A stretch of 64,000 nt of DNA from Methanoculleus chikugoensis. GTDB lineage: Archaea > Halobacteriota > Methanomicrobia > Methanomicrobiales > Methanoculleaceae. Positions 27,396 through 36,327 of this stretch are shown here, piece by piece. Position 1 is the first letter of the stretch. The number at the start of each line of letters is the position of its first letter. The notes under the pieces were generated by a model that did no database searches, had not been told where the DNA came from, and was given only the letters and a program-made list of their open reading frames with translations. Location of the stretch: the NCBI RefSeq assembly GCF_900095385.1, contig NZ_FMID01000047.1, forward strand, positions 1-64,000, given 5' to 3'. Made by a program: the position numbers and the translations under genes.

Positions 27396-29966
27396 TTAGA
27401 GAGAAGAGGTCCTGCCGAAGAAGAAGTCGGCGATCAGGGCAACATCCTTCCAGTCCACGGTGCCGTCACCATTAACGTCGGCAGCCGGGTCGGACGGCGT
27501 TGTTTTCTGCGCCATCTCGGCAGCGATCGTCACGTCGACCCAATCGACGTTGCCGTCTCCGTTGAGGTCGCCCCTGACGGGGGCGGGGGTGCCGACGACG
27601 ATCGCTTTGCTCATGACGTTGTTGTTCTCGTTCGACTCGGCGATCCGGTTGACGTCGTCGACGGTGGCCTTCACGGTGTGGGTGCCCTCAATGGCCTTCC
27701 AGGTTGCACCGGCCGAGCCGCCGTTCGCGGTCAGGATGATTGACGCACCGGGAGCGATCGCCGTGGCGTGGGTGTCGGACCAGACGCCGGGACCTGCCGC
27801 GCCGTCATCGAACGTGAAGAGGACGCCGTGCTTGGTGCCCGCAGGCGTCGCTGCGGTGCCCTGGTTCTTGATCGTGGCCTTCAGCGTCACCGCATCCCCG
27901 GTGGCCGGGTTTGCCGGCGTCCAGGAGATGTCGGTCACCACAAGGTCCGGCTTCCCGGAGGGGGCCGGCGTGGTGGGGGTGGGGGTCGGGGTGGACCCCG
28001 ACGCGGCCTTCGAGACCGCGATCTGCTCGGTGCGAACGTTGTTGGCATCGTTCGACTCAGCAATCCGGTTGACGTCGTCGACGGTGGCCTTCACGGTGTG
28101 CGTACCCTCGACGGCCGTCCAGGTTGCACCGGCCGAGCCGCCGTTCGCGGTCACGGTGACCCAGGAGCCGGGGGCGATCGATGCCGTGTGGGCGTCGGAC
28201 CAGACCCCGGGGCCGGCGGCACCGTCATCGAACGTAAAGAGGACGCCGTGCCGGGTGCCCGCAGGCGTGGGGGCGCCGCCCTGGTTCTTGATCGTTGCCT
28301 TCAGCGTCACCGCATCCCCGGAGGCGGGCTTCGCCGGCGTCCAGGCGATGTCGGTCACCACAAGGTCCGGCTTCCCGGAGGGAGCCGGGGTGGTCGGGGT
28401 CGGGGTCGGGGTCGGGAGCGGAGCGCTGCCGGGCCTGACGACCGTACAGTCGGTGATCCTGACCGCCCCTGAGTTGACGCTGCTCGTCGTGATTCCCGAC
28501 GAACCCACCGGAAGCGTATTCGAAACCGTCTTGATACCTTCAACGACGACGTTGTTGGTCCCTCCTCCCGCTACGGTGAACGGCGTCGCCACGTCGGATA
28601 CAATGCTCCCGGTGAATTTCGAATTGGATGCACTGTTCACCGTGACAAGTCTGGACGCGCTGTTCCCTGAGGCATGGATGTCGAGGTTTGAAGAGACAAA
28701 ACCCACTCCCAGTGCGGGGTCTCCTATCAGAGCGCCGACACCGTCGATGCCTCTTGGGTTGGTCATCGTGAAGTTCTTGATCTGGACGTAGTCGACGAGC
28801 GTTGCGTAGAGACCGCGACCGTGGGAGTTGATGCTCGCGCAGTTCTCCATGACGATCGAGGGGTTGGCGTTCGTCAACTGCGACTGTACGATGAAGAACG
28901 ATGTCGGCTTCACCGCCGAGTAGTCGGTCTTCCCCCGGCCCGTCTCGAAGTCCGTGCAGTCGTACAGGTAGACGCCGTCGGGGTAGCTGAAGAAGAACCC
29001 GTAGGCACTGTTCCCTTCTGCGGTGCAGTTGTTGAACGTGTACGAGCCCTTCGGCGCGTAGTAACCGGAACCGAAGTAGTCCTCGCCGCCCAGGCTGTAG
29101 GTCTTCGGGAACGGCTTCTGGCCGTTGTTTCTGCTGATGCAGTCGGTGAGAACGATATCCTTCTTGGTTGGACCGTACTCGAAGTGGAACCCGGACTCAA
29201 GCGTGCCTTCGGCGACACACCGGGTCACCCGCAGGTTCTCGATGTCGTTGAGTTCCGCAAAGTCGAACCCGGTAACCCAGGGGTTGTAGGCGCTGTATCG
29301 ACCGCAGTCGATTGCCTTGCAGTCGGTATACCGTACGTTCTTGTGCACCTTGTAGTTGGTGCCCCATGAACTGTGGAGAAACCCGTAGGTTCCGGGGCTG
29401 TCTGCAACCACCCGGGTGAACTCGATGTCCTCGATGTTCTTGTTGCCGAGACCGACGGAGCGCACATAGAAGAGCCCCTGGATGGTCCGGTCGGCAGTTC
29501 CGGTGACGTCCCGGACAGCGTTGTGACCTGCACGGATGTACACCACGCCGAAGTCGCGCGATGCGCTGTAGCCGGTGCCTTTGACATGGAAGTTCTCCAG
29601 CGTCACGTATTCGGCATCGACCCGGAGAATCCCGTCGTTCGTGAACCGAATAGAGGTCTTATCGTCGCCCTGGCCGGAGAGAGTCGTATGTGCCCTGGGC
29701 AGAATACTTCCGGTGCAATTGAACGTCCCTTCCGTCAACCGGACGGTTCCGCCGCTGGCGGGGAGGGCGTTGATAGCGTTCTGAATCTCCGCCTGATCGT
29801 TTGATCCGTCACAGACATAGTCGGCCTGAGCCTTCGCTGTGCTGGTGCTGTCACTTGCAGCCACGGTTACTGTGGCCGTGCCGGGCTCAAGTGCTCCGAC
29901 AAACGGCACCATGCCGAATACCAGAAACACTGCAATAATTAGCCTCGTTGTTCTTTTGACTATCAC
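27396..29966 (-). CDS. Secreted beta-helix protein with two CARDB domains and a dockerin
   Basis: An 856-residue exported protein. The start is a GTG with GAGGTGA upstream. A signal peptide (1-25) leads into a right-handed parallel beta-helix (about 35-510) that opens with the pectate-lyase-like segment ASGGTVRLTEGTFNC. Two CARDB repeats follow (about 530-645 and 665-785), separated by Thr/Pro linkers. The C terminus is a type I dockerin with two Ca-binding loops, GDLNGDGNVDWVDV and DVNGDGTVDWKDV. Beta-helix domains bind or cleave polysaccharide; the dockerin would dock on a cohesin. It is a paralogue of the protein at 30540. Confidence 0.88.
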   Translation of the reverse strand: MIVKRTTRLIIAVFLVFGMVPFVGALEPGTATVTVAASDSTSTAKAQADYVCDGSNDQAEIQNAINALPASGGTVRLTEGTFNCTGSILPRAHTTLSGQGDDKTSIRFTNDGILRVDAEYVTLENFHVKGTGYSASRDFGVVYIRAGHNAVRDVTGTADRTIQGLFYVRSVGLGNKNIEDIEFTRVVADSPGTYGFLHSSWGTNYKVHKNVRYTDCKAIDCGRYSAYNPWVTGFDFAELNDIENLRVTRCVAEGTLESGFHFEYGPTKKDIVLTDCISRNNGQKPFPKTYSLGGEDYFGSGYYAPKGSYTFNNCTAEGNSAYGFFFSYPDGVYLYDCTDFETGRGKTDYSAVKPTSFFIVQSQLTNANPSIVMENCASINSHGRGLYATLVDYVQIKNFTMTNPRGIDGVGALIGDPALGVGFVSSNLDIHASGNSASRLVTVNSASNSKFTGSIVSDVATPFTVAGGGTNNVVVEGIKTVSNTLPVGSSGITTSSVNSGAVRITDCTVVRPGSAPLPTPTPTPTTPAPSGKPDLVVTDIAWTPAKPASGDAVTLKATIKNQGGAPTPAGTRHGVLFTFDDGAAGPGVWSDAHTASIAPGSWVTVTANGGSAGATWTAVEGTHTVKATVDDVNRIAESNDANNVRTEQIAVSKAASGSTPTPTPTTPAPSGKPDLVVTDISWTPANPATGDAVTLKATIKNQGTAATPAGTKHGVLFTFDDGAAGPGVWSDTHATAIAPGASIILTANGGSAGATWKAIEGTHTVKATVDDVNRIAESNENNNVMSKAIVVGTPAPVRGDLNGDGNVDWVDVTIAAEMAQKTTPSDPAADVNGDGTVDWKDVALIADFFFGRTSSL

Positions 29967-30539
29967 TAAGTCACCTCGTTCAGGCGATACCCAGTATCAG
30001 AAAATCGTAATATATAAAAATATTTAAATTCATTAGAGATATATAATACGTGGTATTTTTAATCGGATTGATTACAACTGCGATAAACCTAAAATAAAAT
30101 TAAATTGACTCTTTAATATAATAATAACTTATTTATCTTGCTATTTAAACTATGGGCGTGGACGACGCGAACTCGCACGCAGCCGTATGGCTGTTCGGAA
30201 GAACGGCCGGTGTACAAGATAATGGTTTTGTGCAGTCCGATAGTAATTTCATGCGTTTAAATCGGAGTAAAGATCCGGTGGAGATCACGTTCCCGCAACC
30301 GTCGTCGCCGGACACCGTGCCCGCAGGTGTCGAACGGCTCTATCCCCGGCCGGTGAAAAGGCCGTCGGTCGGAAGAGGCGGAATAAGCCCTGAAACCGGA
30401 TCCCGGACGACAGGAGCGATCGGGACGAATCGAATCCGGAGATCTTTTGTGCCGGAGAGTGGAGAGGAGGAGTGCGGATACGGCTCAAACGGATGTTCTG
30501 TATATTCAGCGGGCGATTCTCGTGTCTGCCGAACACGTG
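29967..30539. other. Intergenic AT-rich promoter region
   Basis: About 570 bases, strongly AT-rich at 29998-30150 with several TATA-like runs (ATATATAAAAATATTTAAAT). It probably holds the promoter for the minus-strand dockerin protein and the 3' flank of the next paralogue. No gene recognised. Confidence 0.6.
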
Positions 30540-32144
30540 TCACGACTTCACGATCGTCACTGCACCCTCGGGTACATCCTGTGTCAACGTTATGCCCGCT
30601 GAGCCGACCGGTAACATCTGCATGTTCTGTACCCGTACATTGCTGGTCCCGTACCCGTCGATAACAAATGGATGCGCCGCGTTTGAATTTATCTGCCCGG
30701 AGTATATAACATTCCTGTTACCCATCGCGTATACCAGAGTGGAGACCCGATCCCCCGTTGCATGGATGTCGATGCTGGAATCCACAAATAACGCTCCTCG
30801 CGGCGAACCCCCCACCACAGCGCCCTTGCCGTCGATCCCGGCCGGATCAGTCAACCGGAAGTTGTTGATCTGTACGTGATCCATCAGCGCAATATGCAGA
30901 CCGTATCCGAAAGATTCGATGCTTTCACAGTTCTCCATGACGATCGAGGGGTTGGCGTTCGTCAATAGCGACTGCACGATGAAGAACGACGTCGGTTTCA
31001 CCTGCGAGTAGTCGGTCTTCCCCCGGCCCGTCTCGAAGTCCGTGCAGTCGTACAGGTAGACGCCGTCGGGGTAGCTGAAGAAGAACCCGTAGGCGCTGTT
31101 CGCTTCCGCGGTGCAGTTGTTGAACGTGTACGAGCCCTTCGGCGCGTAGTAGCCGGCACCGAAGTAGTACTCGCCGCTTGTGTCGTAATAGTCGGGGTAG
31201 GGTTTCCGGCCGTTGTTTCTGCTGATGCAGTCGGTGAAGACGACGTCGTTCTTGTTGGGTGCCCATTCGAGGTGAAACCCGGATTCCCAGTTGCCTTCGG
31301 CGATACACCGGGTCACCCGCAGGCTCTCGATGTCGTTGAGTTCCGCAAAATCGAATCCTGTGACCCAGTTATTGAATCTGGAATGCCGGCCGCAGTCGAT
31401 TGCCCTGCAATCGGTATACTGGACGTATCTGTGTACCGTATTGTCGGTATCCTGCGAACTATGGAGAAATCCGTACGTTCCGGGACTATCGGCCACACAG
31501 CCGATGAACGCAATGTACTCGATATCCCTGGTATAGCCTTCGATGGACTGCACGTAAAAAACGGCCTGGATGGACCGATCAGCCGTGGCCGTGACGTCTT
31601 TGATCCACATATGGCTTGCAGTGATGTAGATCACACCCCTGTGCGCCGATTTCCCGGAGTAGCCGGAGCCGGTTGCCCGGAACCCTTCCAGCGCAATAGA
31701 ATCGCTTTTCATCCAGATCAGGCCGTTATCTGTAAATATCAGGTGGGTAGACTCATCACCCTGTCCTTTCAGGGTCGTGTAGGATCCGGGCAGGATGTTT
31801 CCGGAACACTTGAACGTCCCTTCCGTCAGCTGGACGGTTCCGCCGCGGGCGGGGAGGGCATCGATCGCAGCCTGAATCTCATATTGGTCGTCGATACCGT
31901 CACAGATATAATCTGCTCCGGCTTTCGATGCCGCACTGCTGTCGCTCGCTGCGACGATGATGGTGGGCTCTGTCACCGTCGGCACCACGGGAGCCGGTAT
32001 TGCCGGCACCGGCGGGCCGGACGGAGCCGGTTTCCACGGCTGTAAATGCAATGCCAGCACAACGGCACACACGGCTGCTATCACGATGATTATGGCAATA
32101 AGCGTGCGTTTGCCTCTCTTTTGGGGATATGGTATCGCCGGCAT
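30540..32144 (-). CDS. Membrane-anchored beta-helix protein, paralogue of the dockerin protein
   Basis: A 534-residue protein with a short basic N terminus and one hydrophobic anchor (about 14-33) instead of a cleavable signal. It then has a proline-rich linker and a parallel beta-helix (about 65-530). The helix core closely matches that of the protein at 27396, including DFETGRGKTDYS and VKPTSFFIVQS. It lacks CARDB and dockerin. It is probably a cell-attached glycan-binding or lyase-like protein. The two genes look like a local duplication with different C-terminal fates. Confidence 0.85.
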   Translation of the reverse strand: MPAIPYPQKRGKRTLIAIIIVIAAVCAVVLALHLQPWKPAPSGPPVPAIPAPVVPTVTEPTIIVAASDSSAASKAGADYICDGIDDQYEIQAAIDALPARGGTVQLTEGTFKCSGNILPGSYTTLKGQGDESTHLIFTDNGLIWMKSDSIALEGFRATGSGYSGKSAHRGVIYITASHMWIKDVTATADRSIQAVFYVQSIEGYTRDIEYIAFIGCVADSPGTYGFLHSSQDTDNTVHRYVQYTDCRAIDCGRHSRFNNWVTGFDFAELNDIESLRVTRCIAEGNWESGFHLEWAPNKNDVVFTDCISRNNGRKPYPDYYDTSGEYYFGAGYYAPKGSYTFNNCTAEANSAYGFFFSYPDGVYLYDCTDFETGRGKTDYSQVKPTSFFIVQSLLTNANPSIVMENCESIESFGYGLHIALMDHVQINNFRLTDPAGIDGKGAVVGGSPRGALFVDSSIDIHATGDRVSTLVYAMGNRNVIYSGQINSNAAHPFVIDGYGTSNVRVQNMQMLPVGSAGITLTQDVPEGAVTIVKS

Positions 32145-32682
32145 CGTGTTCTCTCATCTACCGTCGGTCACTCAAAGGTCATCACGAACCGTGTGTACTC
32201 TCGCCCGCATCCTCCCCGACCCGAACCTCCGGGATATCGGGATACGCCTGCGGTCGCCGGATCGCTGGTGCGGGTTATCGTCGCCGGAAAGCAACTCCCT
32301 GCCGAAGGGGAGGACCCGGATATCATCCGTTCCGCCGAGAATGTCCGTCTCCCGCATCGTGCCGACACCACGGCCGGGGCGTTCAATGCCGGAGTTCTGT
32401 CCCACCCGCAGGGACCGGGTTGAAAGGCCCCGTACAACGCCGCCAACCGGGCTCATACCCCTTATGATGCACAGGTACCATTTAATGATTTAGGGCGGAG
32501 GAGGCTGTTCTTCCTCGCTATGACGGGAAAACGGGTACGTCCATTTCGGTTCACGGCGCCCCCGGCAAGCCGGCCCGTGCCGGGGGATCGCTGCGTGTTC
32601 TGGGAGACAATGACCGGGGGCGAAGATGGAAGTCGGCCCATGGCAGACGGGATGTTCGAATCCCAAAACCCGCCTGGACCCG

Positions 32683-32896
32683 GTACTTCGGTAAAACGGT
32701 TGAGGTAATCTTGAAGAGGTCAAACCATCGACCTCCCTTCGCGTTCTTCGCGCTCTTCGCGTGAGACTATATCGCTATCTTCACCCATTAGCTCACGCGA
32801 AGACGCGAAGTCCGGTGCCCGGGTGCCGCTGATCCCGTTTCAGATCGCTATGCGAGGCTGCATTGTTCGATTTCAGATGCCGAAATTAGTGAAGTT
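32683..32896 (+). mobile_element. Family-1 inverted-repeat element, copy A (about 214 bp)
   Basis: The left end reads GTACTTCGGTAAA and the right end AATTAGTGAAGTT, an imperfect terminal inverted repeat. The centre is a strong hairpin: TTCGCGTTCTTCGCGC then TCGCGTGAG, paired with CTCACGCGAAGACGCGAAG. It shares more than 70 bases of left flank with copy C, and its right half (GTGCCCGGGTGCCGCTGATC) matches copy B in inverse. There is no coding capacity, so it is non-autonomous. Confidence 0.8.
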
Positions 32897-33052
32897 CCGG
32901 GACCGGGTCGGAGCGATCGGGACGTCAACGCCGCAATCCGTATCGGTTTGCACTTGCAGGCGGCGGAGCAGCGCCGCCGAGCCTGTGGATTCGCTCCCGG
33001 CGGGAGAGGGGATGATAGCCGGGAAGCCCCATCCGTAAGGGCGGGTTAGTTC

Positions 33053-33088
33053 ACTGTGTCATACCGAATCATCGTACTATGAGACAGT
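33053..33088. promoter_or_regulatory. Inverted repeat upstream of AlbA_2 gene fragment
   Basis: ACTGTGTCAT and ATGAGACAGT form a 9-of-10 inverted repeat with a 16-base loop, about 50 bases before the start of the decayed gene. It could be an operator or a leader hairpin. The downstream GTGTCACAGTAGTTTACAGT repeats related motifs. Confidence 0.35.
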
Positions 33089-33136
33089 AGCCCGTTTACC
33101 GTAGCATTTTTTGTGTCACAGTAGTTTACAGTAACT

Positions 33137-33260
33137 ATGGATCTCGATCGCCTCCTCGCCCTCATCCGGGGTGGAGAATCCGAGCGAGTTGAGTTCAAGA
33201 GGCACCCTCGAGAACCCTCCACCATGAGGTTGCCGCGTTTACCAATTCGGAAGGAGGGTG
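33137..33260 (+). pseudogene. Decayed AlbA_2-domain gene fragment
   Basis: The first frame reads MDLDRLLALIRGGESERVEFKR and, after a frameshift near 33215, a second frame reads LHHEVAAFTNSEGG. Together they match the start of an AlbA_2 (Schlafen-type) domain, the same domain that opens the intact gene at 39217-40905. Nothing further is preserved, so this is a truncated, frameshifted remnant. Confidence 0.75.
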
Positions 33261-33409
33261 CCAGGGGCTCACGTCCACTATGTGACGGTTCGATGATCCT
33301 GGGCCGGGATGCCGCCGCAGAGACGGGTTGCGATGGCCCGCAGAATGATGGAGCATGCCGACCGTTATAATGACCGGTCCGGGGGATAGGCCCTGAGCGA
33401 CACCCCGGA

Positions 33410-33505
33410 TTACTCTATCTCCAGATCCCGTTTCAGCGCTTCATGGGTCACGAACGCGCCCCGCCGGATCTCATTGAGCGACGCCCGGATGCCGGTGAGT
33501 ATCCC
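33410..33505 (-). pseudogene. 3' remnant of a DUF7557-like antitoxin gene
   Basis: This segment aligns base by base with the 3' end of the intact antitoxin gene at 34386 (CTCCAGATCCCGTTTCAGCG against CCCCAGATCCCGCTTCAACT). It ends with the same D-L-x-I-E-stop. The rest of the gene and its toxin partner are absent. Confidence 0.75.
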
Positions 33506-33631
33506 CGGACACCTCCCGTCCCTGTTCCGCTCAAGGAGTGTTCTCCGCACATCTCTCGAACGGGGAAGCATCCCTGCCGTCCGGTTCGAAATGAGCAGCC
33601 TTTTATCCGGTTAAACGGCATATTTCCATTT

Positions 33632-34012
33632 ATGGCAGGCGCGGATATCGAGGGCGGGGTCTCGGAGGTGCTGAGCGCGATCCTGATGGTGGCGGTCGCG
33701 GTCATCCTCGCGGCAATCGTGGCATCGCTGGTCTTCGGGATCGGGCTCCCGGAGGAGCCGAAGACCGTCGCGGTGACGGCGACACGGTCCGGGGATAACG
33801 TCACATTCATGGTGCACGGCGGGATGAACATGGACCGGGTCGCGGAGATCCGGTGCTGGATCGGCGGGGTCGGGGAGGGGAACGAGAACTTCAAACTCGA
33901 CGTCCGGGCCGGGGCGACCAATACATCCAGCATCTCGGACGCGACGCGGGTTGTTATCGTCGGGACGTCTGGTGATAACGAGTCGTGGATACTGCTTGAT
34001 AAGACGCTCTAA
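33632..34012 (+). CDS. Archaeal type IV pilin-like protein
   Basis: A 126-residue protein with the archaeal pilin N terminus: a short leader MAGADIEGG, then a hydrophobic helix with SEVLSAILMVAVAVILAA. Prepilin peptidase would cut just before or within EGG. The remainder is a small beta domain. Such proteins assemble into adhesive pili after signal removal. The motif differs from the usual AVSPVIG of the pilin at 47270 (here GVSEVLSA). No pilus assembly genes are nearby, so it depends on machinery elsewhere. Confidence 0.82.
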   Translation: MAGADIEGGVSEVLSAILMVAVAVILAAIVASLVFGIGLPEEPKTVAVTATRSGDNVTFMVHGGMNMDRVAEIRCWIGGVGEGNENFKLDVRAGATNTSSISDATRVVIVGTSGDNESWILLDKTL

Positions 34013-34125
34013 CGCGCCGGGTGGTCTGCCTCTACAGGCAGAGCCGCCGGTCTCTTATTCCGGTGGAGGGGCCTCGATTGTCCGGGTTCCGGCACGGGTT
34101 CGAGGGCATGAGCATCAGCGGTATC

Positions 34126-34389
34126 TCACAGGTTATCATAGGCGTTCTTTCGATGATCGAGAGCGACCGCCATAATAACGAGTTGGCGGTGCTCAAATGC
34201 CAGGATGACCCGGTGCGTTCCTACCCGCAGGGAGAATAGCGGTAAGTTCGTCAGGCGCTTCACCTGCAGGTGAGGGTATTCTTCTTCAGCCAGCAGTTCA
34301 AGTGCCCTGACGATCCGGGCGGCAGCCTCCTCTGGGAGACGCTTTAATTTACGCTGGGCTCTTTTCGAGTAGATGAGCGTGTATCTCAC
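34126..34389 (-). CDS. RelE/ParE-family toxin
   Basis: An 87-residue protein with the RelE fold pattern: YSKRAQRKLKRLPEEAAARI at the start, a central LFSLRVGTHRVIL strand pair and the C-terminal VALDHRKNAYDNL. RelE toxins cut mRNA on the ribosome and ParE toxins block gyrase; the sequence does not decide between these. Its start overlaps the stop of the antitoxin gene at 34386 (ATGA), the usual antitoxin-first order. Complete and apparently intact. Confidence 0.88.
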   Translation of the reverse strand: MRYTLIYSKRAQRKLKRLPEEAAARIVRALELLAEEEYPHLQVKRLTNLPLFSLRVGTHRVILAFEHRQLVIMAVALDHRKNAYDNL

Positions 34390-34625
34390 TCAATCCCCAG
34401 ATCCCGCTTCAACTCCTCGTGCGTCACAAACTCGCCTCGCCTGATCTCATCGAGCGACGCCTGGATGTCGGCGATCGTCTCAGGGCTCAGGGGCTCAGGG
34501 TCTTCGCTCTGGTCCAGCAGCCGGCGGACTATGGTCCGGTATGGCTCTCTGGGGTAGCGGCGCAGGCGGTTCAGCCGGTCCCGGTCGGATCTGGCGATCT
34601 CGATCGTGGTCGTCTCTTCGGCCAT
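34386..34625 (-). CDS. DUF7557/RelB-like antitoxin
   Basis: A 79-residue protein. The N-terminal half (TIEIARSDRDRLNRLRRYP) looks like a ribbon-helix-helix-like DNA-binding segment. The C-terminal half, with PLSPETIADIQASLDEIRRG, would wrap the toxin. Close relatives in this window are at 50922 and 52100, each beside a RelE gene. It overlaps the toxin start by four bases. Antitoxins of this kind usually repress their own operon. Confidence 0.85.
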   Translation of the reverse strand: MAEETTTIEIARSDRDRLNRLRRYPREPYRTIVRRLLDQSEDPEPLSPETIADIQASLDEIRRGEFVTHEELKRDLGIE

Positions 34626-34701
34626 AACGAGTTATGGGTCATTATGAGTTATAAAAGCGTGGCTATGGATTAGGCTGAGGGGTCACGCCGGCGAGCGTCC
34701 C

Positions 34702-34825
34702 GGGGCTCGGAGTCCTCGCTCGGACCCGGGAGTCGGCGTACGATGACCGGGTAGGGCTCGTCCGGGTAGTGGCGGAGTTCGTCCAGCCGATCCCGGTCGG
34801 ATTTGAGGATCTCGATCGTGGCCAT
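34702..34825 (-). pseudogene. 5' remnant of a DUF7557-like antitoxin gene
   Basis: Reads MATIEILKSDRDRLDELRHY then PDEPYPVIVRRL, clearly homologous to the start of the intact antitoxin at 34386. It then loses frame and stops being recognisable. The 5' end lies about 30 bases from family-1 element copy B. No toxin is present. Confidence 0.75.
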
Positions 34826-34857
34826 CCCCTTGTTCGGTCACTTGAGTCTCAGCCTCA

Positions 34858-35118
34858 ATACTTCGCTAATTCAGACATCTGCAATCGAGCAATGCAGCCT
34901 CGTCTAACGACCTCGAACGGGATCAGCAGCACCCGGGCACCGGACTTCGCACCTTGCGGTGCTCATGCTCCTGCCCTTCGGCCAGTCGCGCTTCGCGGCT
35001 TCGCGCTCTTCGCGCGAGGCTCTCTTGAGTCGTACACTGAAACCTCACGCGAAGACGCGAAGGGAAGTCGAGGGGTTGGCTCCCAGAGTGTGGTCTCAAC
35101 CAAATTTAGCGAAGTACT
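34858..35118 (-). mobile_element. Family-1 inverted-repeat element, copy B (about 261 bp, inverted)
   Basis: Ends read AATACTTCGCTAA and TTTAGCGAAGTACT, the clearest terminal inverted repeat of the family. It extends outward as GCCTCA/TGAGCC. The central CG-rich hairpin (GCGCTTCGCGGCTTCGCGC to CTCACGCGAAGACGCGAAG) is conserved. It lies in the opposite orientation to copies A and C. No coding capacity. Confidence 0.85.
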
Positions 35119-35244
35119 GAGCCTCTTCGAGCACAGGCTCAGGCAGATTCTGTTCCTCTGCCTCGTCTAGAATGCGGCGAAACCCGCTCCCCCTGCTCGA
35201 TCGGACCCTTTCGCCGGTCTGTCAACCAGGGGCCGCTCCCCCCT

Positions 35245-35375
35245 CACAGCGGGAAGATCGCGTACTGATGTACCAGATGTACTGCACCACCGGTATCCAG
35301 AAGTGATACCCCTCCCAGCAATTCGTCGCGAACCGGAAGTCGATGACGACCTCCCACGCAAGCGGGAAGAGTCTT
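35245..35375 (-). pseudogene. Fragment 1 of repeated 3' end of the 45.5 kb membrane-protein gene
   Basis: About 130 bases match the last 40 codons of the intact gene at 45512 (GAACCGGAAGTCGA, TCCAGAAGTGATACCCCTCC), with indels and lost frame. It starts at the same point as the other copies, just before the stop codon (CACAGCGGGAAGATCGCG). Confidence 0.85.
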
Positions 35376-35416
35376 CACCAACCATTGTAAATATGGTCAG
35401 CACTTACAGTATTATC

Positions 35417-35620
35417 ATGGTTGCAACCAAGCGGATACCGGTCTCAGAAGGTGTATGGGAGGACATCTCCGATCTCAAGCGCCCGGGACAGACGTTCGAT
35501 GAGCTCCTCTCCCACATGGTGGAACTGGAGAAAAAGCGCCGGTTCATCGAGGATTTGGATCGTATCGAGGCGGAGGGAGATTTTGTGGAGCTGAATTTTG
35601 ACGTTCCGGATACTGATTAA
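35417..35620 (+). CDS. Small antitoxin-like protein
   Basis: A 67-residue protein. Its N terminus (MVATKRIPVSEGVWEDISDL) and acidic C terminus fit DUF7557/VapB-like antitoxins. I choose the ATG at 35417; an upstream in-frame start would read through a decayed segment. It overlaps the RelE-type toxin at 35598 by 23 bases, the usual antitoxin-first arrangement. Proposed role: neutralise that toxin and repress the pair. Confidence 0.75.
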   Translation: MVATKRIPVSEGVWEDISDLKRPGQTFDELLSHMVELEKKRRFIEDLDRIEAEGDFVELNFDVPDTD

Positions 35621-35888
35621 CCGCAAGGTTCTTGAGAGTATCCAGAGTTTCCGCCCGAAGAGCCGGCGGATCGTCATGGAGAAACTGAAGACGCTTCAAG
35701 AAGATCCGTTCCCCGGTGGCGGAAGCGATAAGGAACGTCTGTATGTTCAGGGACGGGAGGACACTTATCGCCTTCATATAAGCCATACCATAACGGCATT
35801 CTATCGCATTCATGAGGCAGAGCAGGAGGTTCATGTTCTCGCCGTGATGCCGATCGAGCGAGCGCACAAGTGGTATGGGCGTTTCTAA
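35598..35888 (+). CDS. RelE/ParE-family toxin
   Basis: A 96-residue protein with FRILINRKVLESIQSF, KSRRIVMEKLKTLQEDPFPG and the strand pair TYRLHISHTITAFYRIHEAE, all typical of RelE/ParE toxins. The C terminus differs from the other toxins here (ERAHKWYGRF). Its gene starts inside the end of the antitoxin gene, so the two are translationally coupled. It appears complete. Confidence 0.85.
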   Translation: MTFRILINRKVLESIQSFRPKSRRIVMEKLKTLQEDPFPGGGSDKERLYVQGREDTYRLHISHTITAFYRIHEAEQEVHVLAVMPIERAHKWYGRF

Positions 35889-36102
35889 CCCCCCGGGTCA
35901 ACTGTTACCTCTATCGTGCAACTATTCAGCCCGAGTGAATCAGCCGCTCTCCGGTGTACGGATCGTTCCGGAGGACGAGGCTGAACCCAAGGGACGTGTA
36001 ATCAAACACCGGCGGAACACCGTTCATCCCGATCGTCGCTCACTGCAGAGCCTGAACCGCCACCCAAAAACTTGTATAATTTGCGTGACCAACGGTATAA
36101 TC

Positions 36103-36327
36103 ATGAAATATACGGTAGTGCTCGAACCGCAGGAAGAGGGCGGGTTCACCGTCCAGTGCGTTGAAATCCCGGGAGCGATCAGCCAGGGCGAGACACGGGA
36201 AGAAGCACTTGCCAACATCAAAGAAGCGATAGAACTTGTTCTTGAGGTGCAGTGGAAAGAGGTGCGTCGGCAGGCATCAACTGTCCGTCACGAGATATCG
36301 ACGGTTGACGTAGCTGATGTCGCATAA
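36103..36327 (+). CDS. hicB: HicB-family antitoxin
   Basis: A 74-residue protein with the HicB partial RNase-H-like fold: MKYTVVLEPQEEGGFTVQCV, EIPGAISQGETREEALANIK and EAIELVLEV. HicB neutralises the HicA mRNase. The short form here lacks an added DNA-binding domain. It overlaps hicA by 11 bases. An AT-rich stretch CTTGTATAATTTGCG about 30 bases upstream could be the promoter. Confidence 0.92.
   Translation: MKYTVVLEPQEEGGFTVQCVEIPGAISQGETREEALANIKEAIELVLEVQWKEVRRQASTVRHEISTVDVADVA

Larger units (their letters stand above)
32145..33409. other. Gene-poor left edge of the accessory island
   Basis: About 1.26 kb. It contains family-1 element copy A (32683-32896), a possible inverted-repeat operator (33053-33088) and a decayed AlbA_2 gene fragment (33137-33260). 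Short frames on both strands have no recognisable product. Confidence 0.6.

Noticed and set aside
27460-28791. Plus-strand frame of 443 residues opposite the CARDB and beta-helix gene
   Set aside because: The minus-strand CARDB and dockerin motifs are unambiguous. The plus-strand frame mirrors the repeats.
33632-34012. Whether the short pilin is an archaellin
   Set aside because: No fla/arl gene cluster is nearby and the leader and length fit a small type IV pilin better.
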